NCBI RefSeq assembly: GCF_000297095.1
Contig: NZ_AEEA01000030.1
Coordinates: 1 to 64,000, forward strand
From: Treponema primitia ZAS-1
Lineage (GTDB): Bacteria > Spirochaetota > Spirochaetia > Treponematales > Breznakiellaceae
Direction: 5' to 3'
Length of the DNA stretch: 64,000 nt
A program made the position numbers and the translations under genes. How positions within the stretch are numbered: the first letter of the stretch is position 1; each line of letters opens with the position of its first letter. Of this stretch, positions 33,413 through 41,792 are shown in pieces. The notes beneath the pieces are model-generated. The model was given only the letters and a program-made list of their open reading frames with translations. It did not search any database and was not told the origin of the DNA.

Positions 33413-33984
33413 GCCAACCCATCCACGGGGTTTTGTATCCCCGCTTTTTTATTTTGTATATACCGCCGGATGGTAAAAAACGCATCCACCGCGAAGGTCC
33501 CAAGAAAAACCAGATCGACTCCGAACAGCGCCCGTGGGCCGATAAAACGTATCAGAGCCATGGCCAGATCCCAGTAAAAATACACCAAGGCCAGTGCTAC
33601 CAGGCCGAAGAACAGGGATGTGGTCAGGGCTATACGTTTTTTGTAATTGCACCACCAGGTAAAAGGATAGGTATCATAATCCCAACACTTCTTGTTAAAG
33701 GCCTTTTCCAGAAGAAGGGCAGCCAAGTATTCTACCACCGTACAAAGCAGGGCGCCGGAAATAAATACCAGCGGGGGATAGGGTTTGAGGGGCAAACCAG
33801 CGGCATACACCGCAAAACCCCCAAACCCGTGGACCGGTACCCAGGGGCCCTTAAAAAAACCCTTACTCACAAACCGTTTACGGACGATAGATTCCATGAT
33901 GGTCTCCCCTACCCATCCGCTCAGGGAAAAAAAGAAAAAAAGAAAAACTATCTTGTCCGTTCCGATGGTAAGGGGATTAAACAT
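33409..33984 (-). CDS. Membrane protein, PF06541 (CmpB-like) family
   Basis: A 191-residue membrane protein with about five helices. It matches the pattern of the 'putative ABC transporter type IV/CmpB' family: GWVGETIMESI, FVSKGFFKGPWVPVHGFG, a VEYLAALLLE helix and WDYDTYPFTW. The family's function is not established despite its name, and no ATPase is encoded nearby. It starts one base after the activase stop and overlaps the HD-domain gene, so the three genes form one operon. Confidence 0.8.
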   Translation of the reverse strand: MFNPLTIGTDKIVFLFFFFSLSGWVGETIMESIVRKRFVSKGFFKGPWVPVHGFGGFAVYAAGLPLKPYPPLVFISGALLCTVVEYLAALLLEKAFNKKCWDYDTYPFTWWCNYKKRIALTTSLFFGLVALALVYFYWDLAMALIRFIGPRALFGVDLVFLGTFAVDAFFTIRRYIQNKKAGIQNPVDGLA

Positions 33985-33985
33985 C

Positions 33986-36900
33986 CTAGGCAGTCCGGAG
34001 GGGAAGCTCGCCCTTTGGGCTCGGCGGAGTGTTCCGGGTATTCATGATCAGCATCTGCAAACGGTTTTCTATGTTCGCAAAGCTGGTATCCGGGTCATAA
34101 TCCAGGGCAAGGATCTGAATACCGGGGTACTCTTCCTTAATGCGCTTTACAACCCCCCGCCCGGCAAAATGGTTGGGCAGGCAGCCAAAGGGCTGCAGGA
34201 GGATAAAGGATTTTACCCCCCGGGAGGCGCGATGCAGTATATCTGCGGCCATGAGAAAAGACTCGCCGGAACAGATCGAACGGTCTATGATAGGATCACT
34301 ATACTTAGCCAGATCCGGCAATTGCAGGGCGGGTTCATACAGCGGATGTTTACGGGCCGACAGTTCCATAATACGCAGGGCAATATCAAAAAATTTATCC
34401 CCCATAAAGGCCCGCAGCATTTCAAACTTGGAATAGATCACCTGATAATTCTTAAACTTTGAAATGATATGCATAAGCATGAGGTTCCGGTATATATCGT
34501 ACATCCGGGGAAGCTCCACCTCCATATTATTCTTTTCAAGGTATTCTTCAATATAAAAATTGGAACCCGGATGGTAGGTTAAAAGATATTCCCCGGTGAT
34601 AAAAACCAGGGGCTTGCGTACGGACCGGTCGTAACGGACGGCGCGGACCGCCTTAATAGCCTTTCTATAGGCCCGGAGCGCACTCAGCATACCTCCCCGG
34701 CTCAGGGCATCGGCGATCTTATCCACCGAAACTTCAAACACCCGGTCGGTCTCCCCCTTTTCAAATTCGTAGGGGCGGATCTTACGGCGAAGATCCTCCA
34801 GGATTTCTACCATCACCAGACCCCAGCCCGCCCGGGCAAAGGACATTTCGCTTAATTTAAACCCCGGGTGAATATTTTTAAGATCGTGGATGTCCGTAGA
34901 AAAAATCGGCACCTGGGGGTAGCCCGCATCGTCCAGGGCTTTGCGGGTAAGGAACATATAGTTCACCAGACGGCAGTCGCAGTAGGTTTTCCCCGTACCG
35001 ACAACCACCTCATCGGGATTGTACTCCCCGCTCTTCAAAACCGCCAGGGCTTCGCCGATAAGCATCTGGGCGGGAAAACAACTATCGTTGTGTACATATT
35101 TCTTGCCCAGCTGAATAGCTTCTCTGCCGCCCATGGGCAGGGGGGCAACCTTGAAGCCCTGCTTTCCGATTGCTGCGGACATGACCTTGCAGAAGGACCG
35201 GCTTACATTGGGTATCAGAAATATTTTATCCTTGTTTTTCTTGGTAAATTTAACCGGATAGGGATCCTGCAGGGCTTTAATTTCCATCCTGCCCGCTTCC
35301 CGTTCCCGCCTGGCCTGGACGGTTTCGATAAAGGAACGGACCCGTATCCGCAGGGGGCCGGCCACTTCGCTTTCATCGAGTTTCAGGATAAGGGGCGCCT
35401 TTCCGGAAATCTCCTTCATGATACGGGTTACCTCATCGGTGTAAATCGCATCGTGCCCGCAGCCGAAACTGAATATCTGCACATACTCAAGGGCGGGATG
35501 CTGAGCGGTATATATAGCCCCGGAGAGAAGCCGCGCATGGTTACTGTTGTTAATGTCCAGCATGGTCCGGGAAAGCTCCAGGTCCTTCAGCCCCTCAAGG
35601 GCGTCCACCGTAATAACCGGGATGCCCCAGTTGGTAAAATAACGGGATAACTGGTGGTTTACCATCTCATCAAACTGATAATGACGCCCGGTTATAACCA
35701 CGGCGAATTTTCCTTCCCGTTCCGCCCCGGCGATAATGCGGGAACCTTCCACCACCAGATCCGTATTGAAGCGCTTCAGGGAGGCATCCCCCTGGGCAAT
35801 GGCGTTGAGAACGGCTTCCCGGGGAATACCGTAGGTATCCTGCATATAGCGGCAGAGCTGCCGGTCCCGGTCATCCTGTTTAAACCAATGGAAAACCGGA
35901 TCATCCAGGGGGATGTTCCAGTTGCGCTGGGGATCGTCGGAATATTTCACCACCAGGGGATATCCCTTGAGCACCGGACAGGTATAGGTACTGAGGGGCT
36001 CGGGATTATCCGGGGGAAGATGCACAAAGAGGGGCAGGAAAATACGATCAACCTTACTGGCGATTAAATCGTGGATATGCCCGTGGACGAGCTTTGCGGG
36101 AAAACATACCGTATCGGAAGCTACGGACTGGAGACCCCGGTCAAAGAGCTTGCGGGTACTGGGGTGGGAAATCCTGGTCTTAAAGCCCAGGGCTTGAAAA
36201 AAGGTGGTAAAGAAAGGCATGGTGCGCCAGAAGTCCAAAACCCGGGGCAGACCAATGGTAATATTTCTATCCGGACATACCGGGGTAACCGGATAATCGG
36301 CGAAGAGCAGTTTTTCCCGGAACTTAATCATATCCGGAACCGCATCCATCTGGGTATTGATCAGTTTAATTTTTTCCCGGACAGCAGCATCCTCAAGGCT
36401 GCCGATTACCTCTCCCCGCTCGCAGCGATTCCCCGTAACCCAGGTCATTCGCCCGCCGCCGGAAGGTCCGTCGGAATTTTTTCCATAAAAAAAGTTGACC
36501 AGAGTGCGGTTACAGTTGTTCGTACAAAAGCTGCACCTATTATTCGTTTCCTGGGTATAATCAAAATCCGCCACGGCATCCAGGCCGATAAAACGGGTCT
36601 TGTCCGCAGAGCCATGGGGGGACGTGAAACCCCGGGCGGCGATATGTTTTTTTGTAAGCAGGGCAATACCGATTGCCCCCATCTCCCCCGGATAGGGGGC
36701 GCGGATTACCGGCTTCTCCAGGTACTGTTCCAGGGCGCGGAGTACCGCATTGTTTTTAAAAGTACCCCCCTGTACGACAATCTTGTCTCCCAGTTCGGCG
36801 AAGTTTGATATACGGATAACCTTGGTAAACACATTTTCTATTATGGAACGGCACAGGCCGGCCATAATATCCTCCGCCTGTTTCCCGTTTTTCTGTTCCG

Positions 36901-38449
36901 TAATAATAGTACTGTTCATAAACACCGTACAGCGGCTTCCCAGCTCCGCGGGATTTTTCGCGTTAAAGGCAGCTTCCGCAATGTTACTCACCGGAATATT
37001 GAGATTGGAAGCGAAATTCTCCAGGAATGAACCGCAGCCCGACGAACAGGCTTCGTTGAGGGTAATATTGGTAACGATGCCATCGGCTATGGTAATAGCC
37101 TTCATATCTTGGCCGCCGATATCCAGGATAAACGTGACCCCATCCATATACTTCTGGGCCGCCTCGGCGTGGGCCACGGTTTCCACCGTATGGTAATCGG
37201 CGCCGAAGGCCTTATCGAAGAGCAGTTCACCGTAACCGGTGGTACCCATGGCGATTATTTCCAGGGTCACCCCCATATCATCGTACTTCTTTTTCAGATC
37301 CACCAGGGCCTGTTTTATAACCCGCAGGGGCTCACCTTTATTGTTGGAATAAAAGCTGTCCACCACATTTTCATCTTCATCCAGGAGCACAAATTTTGAG
37401 GTGGTGGAACCCGCATCGATCCCCAGATACACCCGCAGGGTATTCCCCCGTTGTACCGCCGTAGGATGGGGCAGGTCGGGAAGTTTATGCCGTTCCTCGA
37501 ATACGCTGCGCTCCCCGGGGGTGTCAAAATACTGCTTTCGTGTTACCGGGATGGAGGCGCTGATAGTTTCGCGGTAATGGGCAAGGGCGGAAAGGGCCTT
37601 CTCCGGCTGGAATGTCGAAGTTTCCTGTAAAAACATTTCGTCCAACGACAGCGCCGTACCATAGGCTATCAGGGTTTCCGGATTTTCCGGGCGGATAATA
37701 TCCGCTTCCTTAAGGCCGAGCCTTTCGGCAAAGACCCGGATCAGGGTGGGGTTAAAGGTAAGGGGCCCCCCTTCAAAGATGATAGGAGGCTTAAGCGCAA
37801 GCCCCTGGGCAAGGCCGCCGATAGTCTGTTTGACAATGGCGTGAAAGGCGGAAAGGGCGATATCCTCCGGCAGCCCCCCCTGGTTCAGCAGGGGCTGGAT
37901 ATCGGTTTTGGCAAAGACCCCGCAGCGGCCGGAAATATCGTAGACCGCGGTACCCTTCGCGGCCAGGGCTTCAAATTGTTCCACCGGGGTCCGCAGGAGG
38001 GAAGCCACTTCGTCGATAAACGCCCCGGTTCCCCCGGCGCAGCTCCCGTTCATACGCATATCCGAAGCGACAAGCCGTTTTATCCCTTCGTCATAATAAA
38101 AAAAGACCACCTTGGCGTCCTGGCCGCCCAATTCTACGGCAACCCGGGCCTGGGGATAGAAAATACGCACCGCGATGGCGTTTGCCACCACCTCCTGGAT
38201 ATAATGGGCGTGTATGGCCTCCGCAATGGGCTTACCCCCGGAACCGCAAACCGCAGTTTTAAACTCAATCCCGGGGAAAAGGGAGAAAACTTCGGTTAAA
38301 AGGGTATGTACCGTCTCGGATTGGTACGCATTATGCCGTTCATATCGGGAAAATAGGATTTTTTTACTTACCGGCTCCATTACGACCACTTTTACCGTGG
38401 TGGAGCCCACGTCTATGCCTAAACGCAGGGATGAATAATCTTGATTCAT
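33986..38449 (-). CDS. Large acyl-CoA dehydratase activase-type protein
   Basis: A protein of about 1487 residues combining two ASKHA ATPase domains (LRLGIDVGSTTVKVVVMEP near the N-terminus and VYLGIDAGSTTSKFVLLDE around residue 340) with a DUF2229-type and 2-hydroxyacyl-CoA dehydratase-like cysteine-rich part (CSFCTNNCNRTL). Such BadF/BcrA-type activators use ATP to push electrons from an Fe-S cluster into a dehydratase; here activator-like and dehydratase-like parts lie on one chain, a layout known in anaerobes. The actual substrate is unknown. The ATG at 38449 is preferred because the nine extra residues from 38476 are an unlikely run of isoleucines. Ribosome sites are weak at both. It is divergent from rpoN. 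Confidence 0.85.
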   Translation of the reverse strand: MNQDYSSLRLGIDVGSTTVKVVVMEPVSKKILFSRYERHNAYQSETVHTLLTEVFSLFPGIEFKTAVCGSGGKPIAEAIHAHYIQEVVANAIAVRIFYPQARVAVELGGQDAKVVFFYYDEGIKRLVASDMRMNGSCAGGTGAFIDEVASLLRTPVEQFEALAAKGTAVYDISGRCGVFAKTDIQPLLNQGGLPEDIALSAFHAIVKQTIGGLAQGLALKPPIIFEGGPLTFNPTLIRVFAERLGLKEADIIRPENPETLIAYGTALSLDEMFLQETSTFQPEKALSALAHYRETISASIPVTRKQYFDTPGERSVFEERHKLPDLPHPTAVQRGNTLRVYLGIDAGSTTSKFVLLDEDENVVDSFYSNNKGEPLRVIKQALVDLKKKYDDMGVTLEIIAMGTTGYGELLFDKAFGADYHTVETVAHAEAAQKYMDGVTFILDIGGQDMKAITIADGIVTNITLNEACSSGCGSFLENFASNLNIPVSNIAEAAFNAKNPAELGSRCTVFMNSTIITEQKNGKQAEDIMAGLCRSIIENVFTKVIRISNFAELGDKIVVQGGTFKNNAVLRALEQYLEKPVIRAPYPGEMGAIGIALLTKKHIAARGFTSPHGSADKTRFIGLDAVADFDYTQETNNRCSFCTNNCNRTLVNFFYGKNSDGPSGGGRMTWVTGNRCERGEVIGSLEDAAVREKIKLINTQMDAVPDMIKFREKLLFADYPVTPVCPDRNITIGLPRVLDFWRTMPFFTTFFQALGFKTRISHPSTRKLFDRGLQSVASDTVCFPAKLVHGHIHDLIASKVDRIFLPLFVHLPPDNPEPLSTYTCPVLKGYPLVVKYSDDPQRNWNIPLDDPVFHWFKQDDRDRQLCRYMQDTYGIPREAVLNAIAQGDASLKRFNTDLVVEGSRIIAGAEREGKFAVVITGRHYQFDEMVNHQLSRYFTNWGIPVITVDALEGLKDLELSRTMLDINNSNHARLLSGAIYTAQHPALEYVQIFSFGCGHDAIYTDEVTRIMKEISGKAPLILKLDESEVAGPLRIRVRSFIETVQARREREAGRMEIKALQDPYPVKFTKKNKDKIFLIPNVSRSFCKVMSAAIGKQGFKVAPLPMGGREAIQLGKKYVHNDSCFPAQMLIGEALAVLKSGEYNPDEVVVGTGKTYCDCRLVNYMFLTRKALDDAGYPQVPIFSTDIHDLKNIHPGFKLSEMSFARAGWGLVMVEILEDLRRKIRPYEFEKGETDRVFEVSVDKIADALSRGGMLSALRAYRKAIKAVRAVRYDRSVRKPLVFITGEYLLTYHPGSNFYIEEYLEKNNMEVELPRMYDIYRNLMLMHIISKFKNYQVIYSKFEMLRAFMGDKFFDIALRIMELSARKHPLYEPALQLPDLAKYSDPIIDRSICSGESFLMAADILHRASRGVKSFILLQPFGCLPNHFAGRGVVKRIKEEYPGIQILALDYDPDTSFANIENRLQMLIMNTRNTPPSPKGELPLRTA

Positions 38450-38510
38450 GGATAAGATTATAATAATGATTATCAAAAAAATCTACAAGGGCGATTACCG
38501 GTATTTGCGC

Positions 38511-38539
38511 TTGACAAAGATCTATACTGGAATGATAGT
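38511..38539 (+). promoter_or_regulatory. Candidate rpoN promoter
   Basis: TTGACA (38511-38516), 17-base spacer, GATAGT (38534-38539), followed by an AGGAG ribosome site at 38546-38550 and the GTG start of rpoN. Confidence 0.5.
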
Positions 38540-38557
38540 TCTATTAGGAGCTAATCG

Positions 38558-39937
38558 GTGCAACTTCAGCGTCCATCCTTTATTCAGGAACAACGCCTCA
38601 GACTGAATCCCCAGCAGATTCAGTCTATCAAGCTGATGGGCCTCCCTATCGTTGATTTACGGGAAAAAATAGAGGAAGAAATAGAACGGAACCCCGCCTT
38701 GGAGGTTTTGGAAGACCATACCCTACTCTCCCTGGACGCCGCCTATGCCCCACGGAAGGAAGAATACGATTATTTTGAGACCAGTTCGGATTCCGGTTTT
38801 GTCCGCAAGGGTGGGGATGAGGAGAGCGCGGAACGGCATAAATTTCTGGAAGGGGCGCTTTCAAGGCCCGAAACGCTCCAGGAACACCTTCTCTGGCAGT
38901 TTAAACTTGAAGTCCTGGATGATGAGCTCCGCCGTATCGGGGAGCTGCTCATCCAGAACCTGAACGAAGACGGTTTCCATAAGGAGCCGGTGGATCTGCT
39001 CCTAAAACATGAAAACCCGGCCCATATTGCCGGGGTGATCGCCCTGATCCGCTCCCTGGATCCGGTGGGGACCTGTACCGCCGATTACCGGGAAAGCCTC
39101 CGGGTCCAGGCAGCCCTCCTTCCCAAGGCGCCCCCGGGAATAATTGATGTTTTGGATTACCTGGAACCCCTTGAGCGGGGCAGGATTGCGGAGGTCACCC
39201 GGAAACTGGGCCGTACCGAAGAGGATTTACGCGCCTGTTTTGAGCGTATCAAGGAGCTTTCCCCCTTCCCCGGCCGGCGTTTTGCTGCCGATACCACCCG
39301 GTATGTGGTTCCCGATGTACAGGTGATCCGGAAGGAGGGGGAATTCGTTATCATCCTCAACGATGAGGAGATTCCGGTTCTGGGGATCAACCCTTTTTTC
39401 ATGAAGATCGCCGGCCATACCGGCGGTACACCCGGCGAAAAGGCGGATGATAAACCCGCTCGGGACTTTGTTAAGGAAAATATCAAAGAAGCCCGGTGGT
39501 TTATCCAGTCGATCAACGAGCGGAACCATACCCTCCTGCGGGTTTCCCGGGCAATTGTAGAATTTCAGCGGCCTTTTTTTGTGAACGGCCCCAAGCACAT
39601 CGCCCCCCTGACCCTGCGGGACATAGCCCAGGAACTGGGACTCAACGAATCGACCATATCCCGAACCGCCCGGGGTAAGTACATGCAAACCGAGTGGGGA
39701 ATTTTTGAAATCCGTCATTTCTTTACCAATTCTATCAGCGGCGCCGGTTCGGGCGGATCACAGTATTCCAAAGAGGGGGTTAAGGAGATAATTAAGGAAC
39801 TTATCACCACCGAAGCGCGGCATTTTTCTGATAAGGAAATCACCGAACTTCTTTCTACGAAGGGAATCCCCCTGGCCCGGCGCACCGTTGCTAAATACCG
39901 TAATGAACTGGATCTAGGATCATCCTATACCCGGTAG
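38558..39937 (+). CDS. rpoN: RNA polymerase sigma-54 factor
   Basis: Sigma factor for enhancer-dependent promoters. The 459-residue protein shows region I (SFIQEQRLRLNPQQIQSIKL, with the usual glutamines), the core-binding domain, the helix-turn-helix (LRDIAQELGLNESTISRTARG) and the C-terminal RpoN box ARRTVAKYR that reads the -24 element. The start is GTG with AGGAG eight bases upstream. It is followed 27 bases later by the hpf gene, the same pairing found in many bacteria. Confidence 0.96.
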   Translation: MQLQRPSFIQEQRLRLNPQQIQSIKLMGLPIVDLREKIEEEIERNPALEVLEDHTLLSLDAAYAPRKEEYDYFETSSDSGFVRKGGDEESAERHKFLEGALSRPETLQEHLLWQFKLEVLDDELRRIGELLIQNLNEDGFHKEPVDLLLKHENPAHIAGVIALIRSLDPVGTCTADYRESLRVQAALLPKAPPGIIDVLDYLEPLERGRIAEVTRKLGRTEEDLRACFERIKELSPFPGRRFAADTTRYVVPDVQVIRKEGEFVIILNDEEIPVLGINPFFMKIAGHTGGTPGEKADDKPARDFVKENIKEARWFIQSINERNHTLLRVSRAIVEFQRPFFVNGPKHIAPLTLRDIAQELGLNESTISRTARGKYMQTEWGIFEIRHFFTNSISGAGSGGSQYSKEGVKEIIKELITTEARHFSDKEITELLSTKGIPLARRTVAKYRNELDLGSSYTR

Positions 39938-39964
39938 AAGTATAGACAAAAAAAGGAGAAGATT

Positions 39965-40306
39965 ATGAATACAGAAGTTAAGGCTGTCCATTTTACCCTG
40001 AGGGATGACGCCCGGGAGTATTTGGACCGGAAAATCGCCCGAATCCCCAATGCGGAAAATATGATCATCGATCTGTTGGTTACCCTGACCAAGGAAGCCA
40101 AGGACTTTTCCGCAGAAGTCAAGGTGAACTTCCGGTGGGGGGTCTCAATCCATCTAAAAGAAACAGATTTCGAGCTCAACCCCGCGATTGATAAGCTCAT
40201 GGGCAAACTGGAAACTAAAATTATCAAGGAAAAGGAAAAGGTTAAGGACGTAAAGGAAAAAGAACGGGCGGAGGAAAAGCGGGATACATCCTTTACGCCT
40301 TCTTAA
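39965..40306 (+). CDS. hpf: Ribosome hibernation-promoting factor (short form)
   Basis: A 113-residue HPF/RaiA-family protein that binds the 30S subunit and stabilises idle ribosomes. The beta-alpha fold is clear: VKAVHFTLRDDAREYLDRKI, then DLLVTLTKEAKDFSAEVKV and DFELNPAIDKLMGKLETKI. The C-terminal 25 residues are almost all lysine and glutamate (KEKEKVKDVKEKERAEEK), a charged tail without the dimerisation domain of long HPF. AAGGAG precedes the ATG. Probably co-transcribed with rpoN. Confidence 0.92.
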   Translation: MNTEVKAVHFTLRDDAREYLDRKIARIPNAENMIIDLLVTLTKEAKDFSAEVKVNFRWGVSIHLKETDFELNPAIDKLMGKLETKIIKEKEKVKDVKEKERAEEKRDTSFTPS

Positions 40307-40324
40307 GTTTTGCCTTCTATTCCC

Positions 40325-41221
40325 TTACCGGGTATTCTCCCACTGGTGGATAAACTGCAGCGCGTATTGCTGTATCCCGTCGAAGTAGGTGTCGATGAAG
40401 GCAGCGAGTTCCGGCCCCACGTAACGATAGTGCCAGCTTTCCCAAACATAGCCGGTTACCGCCTCGTAGCCGTCGGGAAAGGATAGGGACCAGCCGAAGC
40501 GGGCGGCATTGGGCAGTATCCAGCGGCCCGCGGGGGTTTTGGCAAAGCTGTCATCGATGGGGCCAAAGTCCATGACCAGGCCGGTTTGATGCTGACTATA
40601 ACCGGGGCGGGCGGAAAGCCGGTCCGCTTCTTCCTGACCATCTTCACGGACATTGCGGGCATAGACCTCCACCTGGTAATCATAGGAACGGTAACTTGAG
40701 GCGGCGAGAAATACGACCCCTTCCGCTTGGGCGGCGTAGGCCATGGCTGTTAAGGCATTGGCGGCTGCCCGGCGGAGCATAAGGCCCCGGCGGTTTATCT
40801 GATACGCGCCGCCGGTAAGTTCCACCAGATCCTCCGGTTCATAGCCTTCGGGAAGGGCGTGGGCCTTGTCTACCAAGCGCCAAAGATAGGGGTCCCCCTC
40901 CAGGCAGGCCAGAAGGTCCAGGATAAAGTTGGGGCCATCCGCGGCGGCAGCCATAATCCGGCGGGAAAGATCCCCGGGGATCAGTGCCTTGGATAGGACC
41001 TGACGCATCTTTTCCGAAAAAACCAGTTCCGAATCCGCCCCGGCGATTACCGTCCCGGTTAAGCCGGAATCTCCGGCAATGGTTCCGGCGCCGCCAACGG
41101 CGAGGTTTCCCACCCCTGCCTGCTGCGGGGTTTCAGAAGGGGAACAGGAAACTAGCAGCAATACTATTGGTATAAACCATAGAATAGACCAAACAGCCCC
41201 GGCCGATAGGGGCTTAATCAT
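40325..41221 (-). CDS. VanY-type D-Ala-D-Ala carboxypeptidase lipoprotein
   Basis: A 298-residue peptidase of family M15B that trims peptidoglycan stem peptides. The N-terminus has a hydrophobic stretch and a lipobox-like LLVSC (cysteine 26), then a flexible Gly/Ala-rich linker. The zinc site is complete: SQHQTGLVMD (H211, D218) and ESWHYRYVG (H264 with catalytic E261). SSYRSYDYQ is also typical. It would act at the outer face of the inner membrane or in the periplasm. Its start overlaps the end of the SpoT-like HD gene by eight bases and it is the last gene of a valS-HD-vanY-like run. Confidence 0.9.
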   Translation of the reverse strand: MIKPLSAGAVWSILWFIPIVLLLVSCSPSETPQQAGVGNLAVGGAGTIAGDSGLTGTVIAGADSELVFSEKMRQVLSKALIPGDLSRRIMAAAADGPNFILDLLACLEGDPYLWRLVDKAHALPEGYEPEDLVELTGGAYQINRRGLMLRRAAANALTAMAYAAQAEGVVFLAASSYRSYDYQVEVYARNVREDGQEEADRLSARPGYSQHQTGLVMDFGPIDDSFAKTPAGRWILPNAARFGWSLSFPDGYEAVTGYVWESWHYRYVGPELAAFIDTYFDGIQQYALQFIHQWENTR

Positions 41222-41783
41222 TTCCGGTCCCCTGGTTGGTAAAAACGGACACGTACTTTCTCCTGGATTCCACCAGGGAATTCAGTTCCCCCAGCATGGC
41301 CGTATTAACCTCTTCGGCGATGGGAATGATGTACTTCACCGTCTCCTCGGTGTAACGGCCGATAAATTCAACGTTGAGCACAAATCCAAGGGAGATCATA
41401 TTTGATATGCGATCCGCTACCTTGAGGATCTTCGCCTCCCGGGAAGCGCTTTCCCGGATACGGGTAAGAAACTCCGGTTTGGTCTCGTTGGGAAAACGGG
41501 TTACTTCTAACACCAGATCGTACACCTCCGGGCCTTCAAAATCGGTAGCCAAAAGGAGGTTGTGGTTAAAATCCGGAACATCCTCGATCAGATCGTGGAC
41601 AATAGACGCTTTGAGAAGCACCGAATCGATGTATCCGTAGTCGATCAGGGTGGCCATGGTATCGAGCTGATGCCGGAACATATTGCCCCCGCCCTCCCGG
41701 ACTTTACCGATAAGCGCAGTGGCAAGCTGCATATAGGGAGCGAGAAAGGTTCCTTTTAGGCGAAGCATTTCTTCGGTGGTCAT
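41214..41783 (-). CDS. SpoT-like HD-domain hydrolase
   Basis: A 189-residue single-domain protein resembling the ppGpp hydrolase domain of RelA/SpoT: FRHQLDTMATL (H38), VHDLIED (H63, D64, with the E-D pair at 67-68) and LKVADRISNM near residue 123. The synthetase, TGS and ACT domains are absent, as in small alarmone hydrolases. The stretches between motifs diverge from canonical SAHs, so the substrate is uncertain. It lies nine bases after valS and overlaps the VanY-type gene, pointing to an operon that starts at valS. Confidence 0.8.
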   Translation of the reverse strand: MTTEEMLRLKGTFLAPYMQLATALIGKVREGGGNMFRHQLDTMATLIDYGYIDSVLLKASIVHDLIEDVPDFNHNLLLATDFEGPEVYDLVLEVTRFPNETKPEFLTRIRESASREAKILKVADRISNMISLGFVLNVEFIGRYTEETVKYIIPIAEEVNTAMLGELNSLVESRRKYVSVFTNQGTGND

Positions 41784-41792
41784 TGCCGCTCC

